This document shows positions 42,772 to 42,950 of a stretch of 42,950 bases of DNA, piece after piece; the first letter of the stretch is position 1; each line of letters begins with the position of its first letter. The stretch spans positions 1-42,950 of the forward strand of contig CAMWVS010000021.1 of assembly GCA_947177775.1 (NCBI GenBank), read 5' to 3'. Position numbers and translations under genes: made by a program. The notes beneath the pieces were generated by a model that was given only the letters and a program-made list of their open reading frames with translations, did not search any database and had not been told where the DNA came from. Source of the DNA: an uncultured Prevotella sp. (lineage in GTDB: Bacteria > Bacteroidota > Bacteroidia > Bacteroidales > Bacteroidaceae).

Positions 42772-42825
42772 TTATTAGTACTATTGATATTTTGATAAAT
42801 TTATATTGTTATCTCAAATACGGCG

Positions 42826-42833
42826 CAAAATTA
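42826..42833 (-). promoter_or_regulatory. -7 box for the large surface protein
   Basis: TAATTTTG on the minus strand, exact TAnnTTTG, about 55 bases before the start codon. The -33 position 20 bases upstream falls inside the homopolymer at 42850-42858. Confidence 0.65.
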
Positions 42834-42849
42834 CAACAAACTTACAACA

Positions 42850-42858
42850 CCCCCCCCC
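42850..42858. repeat. C9 (minus-strand G9) homopolymer in a promoter
   Basis: Nine consecutive C on the plus strand, starting 16 bases upstream of the -7 box. Length change by slippage would alter the sequence and spacing of the -33 region. Confidence 0.9.
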
Positions 42859-42950
42859 GAAAATTTTTAAAATAGCAACAAAAATGCAAACTCACATGTC
42901 GACAAGCCGTATCTTGGCTGTATGCTAAGATTTTGGGGCTCGGCCTACGG

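Noticed and set aside
42859..42950. Feature at the right edge
   Set aside because: Too short to interpret. No motif or reading frame recognised beyond the promoter region already described.

Overview
The window comes from the phylum Bacteroidota and most likely from a Prevotella-like member of the Bacteroidales. The grounds are: the Bacteroidota promoter pattern (a -33 TTTG, about 20 bases, then TAnnTTTG) before many genes, with no clear Shine-Dalgarno sequences; a SusD-like lipoprotein, a TonB-dependent receptor and DUF5689/OB-fold lipoproteins; secreted proteins ending in a type IX secretion (T9SS)-like sorting domain; a C10 (streptopain/interpain) protease; and a tmRNA with the tag GENNYALAA. 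No species can be fixed by reading alone.

Layout. 178-2364 (-) is an orphan SusD-like lipoprotein. 2621-3016 (-) is tmRNA. 3197-14541 (+) is a tightly coupled exopolysaccharide/capsule operon: six-SLBB exporter, Wzz-like protein, Wzx flippase, Wzy-like polymerase, two GT4 glycosyltransferases, a hexapeptide acyltransferase, a WbsX-like protein and a D-glucuronyl C5-epimerase-like protein. Around it are a GH16 hydrolase (-), a separately promoted GT2 (+), a PglC/WcaJ-type initiating sugar transferase (-), a small lipoprotein (-) and a Wzi-like capsule outer-membrane protein (-). Together these could initiate, build, flip, polymerise, export, anchor and trim one surface glycan.

19.7-25.9 kb holds a Ser/Thr/Arg-rich secreted protein, a histidine phosphatase, a DUF308/HdeD-like membrane protein, a C10 protease, uridine kinase and a uracil-DNA-glycosylase-superfamily protein. 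26.2-33.5 kb looks like one functional block: a secreted EEP nuclease (-) divergent from a TonB-dependent receptor and two OB-fold-like lipoproteins (+), followed by a DNA/RNA non-specific endonuclease lipoprotein. I infer a system for capturing extracellular nucleic acid. 33.7-38.7 kb is housekeeping: ribosomal protein L31, glutathione peroxidase, thioredoxin reductase, a HAD phosphatase and a sodium:solute symporter, separated by unusual repeat-rich spacers. The L31-peroxidase spacer contains a strong candidate for a minus-strand structured small RNA.

39.0-42.8 kb is accessory. It has an Abi_2 (AbiD/AbiF-type HEPN) defence gene behind a short leader that ends in its own terminator hairpin, a possible gene remnant, a 63-residue peptide with a double-glycine leader-like N-terminus, and a large T9SS-type surface protein whose promoter carries a C9/G9 homopolymer where the -33 element should be. 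No rRNA, ordinary tRNA, CRISPR array, transposase or integrase was seen.
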